The notes beneath the pieces are model-generated. The model did no database searches, was not told where the DNA came from, and worked only from the letters and a program-made list of their open reading frames with translations. A stretch of 64,000 nt of DNA from positions 8,700 to 72,699 of the forward strand of contig DCUV01000042.1 in the NCBI GenBank assembly GCA_002328585.1, given 5' to 3'. Position numbers and translations under genes: made by a program. Source of the DNA: Spirochaetia bacterium UBA2205 (lineage in GTDB: Bacteria > Spirochaetota > UBA4802 > UB4802). Below are positions 63,781-64,000 of the stretch, in pieces. The first letter of the stretch is position 1. Each line of letters begins with the position of its first letter.

Positions 63781-64000
63781 TGTATTATTTATTAGTTTAG
63801 GGTATAGTCGAAAATATGGTGCAATTTGATGCAAATTCAGCAAATTTAATTAATAGAGCTATCTCACTGCATTCTCTGATGTACCAATAAACGTCTTTAT
63901 TTCAAGTTCTGTTTGATCCACTTGAAAAATAATTCAATGTCCCACCTTGATTTATAAATATCTGCAATACTCTTCGCAGATAATGTAAAGTTATTGGTCA
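63755..64000 (-). mobile_element. degenerate IS4-like element (partial, at window end)
   Basis: On the reverse strand, the bases from 64000 backward translate to TNNFTLSAKSIADIYKSRW and then DIELFFKWIKQNL, the C-terminal DDE-type end of IS4-family transposases. A one-base deletion follows (LK, then a frame change to KTFIGTSENAV) and the frame ends at TAG (63859-63861 on the plus strand). The left end of the element lies somewhere after the HEPN break at about 63755; the exact terminal repeat was not identified. Confidence 0.75.

Noticed and set aside
1..64000. tRNA, rRNA, CRISPR arrays
   Set aside because: No T-loop GGTTCRA box with matching acceptor stem was seen in the gaps, and no rRNA-like blocks. 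The only regular repeats are inside the coiled-coil gene and are coding.

Overview
The window is an AT-rich bacterial chromosome segment. It is probably from a member of the Spirochaetota, perhaps an uncultured free-living lineage. The case for this is the style of its accessory proteins: many lipoproteins and secreted proteins with FecR, LysM, TPR or HEAT repeats, STAS and SpoIIE-type signalling proteins, and paralogous secreted families. The taxonomic call is an inference from protein style and not from a marker-gene tree. No rRNA or tRNA gene was found.

Layout. 0-8.5 kb: the end of a receiver-domain protein, an M23 endopeptidase, a TIP30-like reductase, a tandem pair of related exported proteins, a 3-hydroxyacyl-CoA dehydrogenase, tgt, a STAS protein, a LysM lipoprotein and mazG on the opposite strand. 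8.7-16.3 kb: glyA, a FecR lipoprotein, a metallo-hydrolase, an LhgO-type oxidase, and a sugar-nucleotide pair (UDP-glucose dehydrogenase plus an SDR epimerase/reductase). 16.7-31.2 kb: a thioesterase-like gene and a Sua5 gene, a Phd/PIN toxin-antitoxin pair, pgi-tmk, two membrane signalling proteins (one looks like a dead PP2C phosphatase, the other an intact one), an unusually extended SppA protease, two paralogous exported proteins and carA. 31.9-46.9 kb: a class II ribonucleotide reductase, prmA, hydrolases, a probable small structured RNA, small conserved genes, an MnmC-like methyltransferase, a MoxR/VWA pair, TPR proteins and a lone oligopeptide ABC ATPase. 46.9-50 kb: a very large HEAT-like protein. 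50.1-59.7 kb: the conserved rimP-nusA-infB-rbfA-truB-rpsO-pnp-M16 translation and RNA-processing cluster, with a terminator-like hairpin in its leader.

59.7-64 kb is an accessory island. It holds a winged-helix/nucleotidyltransferase-like regulator with a NusG paralogue, an AbiEii-type nucleotidyltransferase module, a coiled-coil protein made of near-identical DNA repeats, and a decayed MNT/HEPN toxin-antitoxin pair whose HEPN gene runs into a degenerate IS4-like element. Two promoters in this island share the same -35, spacer and -10 layout around an inverted repeat TGAGT/ACTCA, which suggests a common regulator.

The most striking feature outside genes is a short iterated motif, core GCGATAGTT and best form about GGCGATAGTTACTGT. 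It occurs in both orientations, inside and between genes, all along the window. Its 9-base core was counted 17 times by eye, against about 0.5 expected in random sequence of this length on both strands. Other leads are a promoter-to-terminator RNA at 37.5-37.7 kb, promoters placed so that the transcript would begin at or next to the start codon, and an epimerase with Arg in place of the catalytic Lys.
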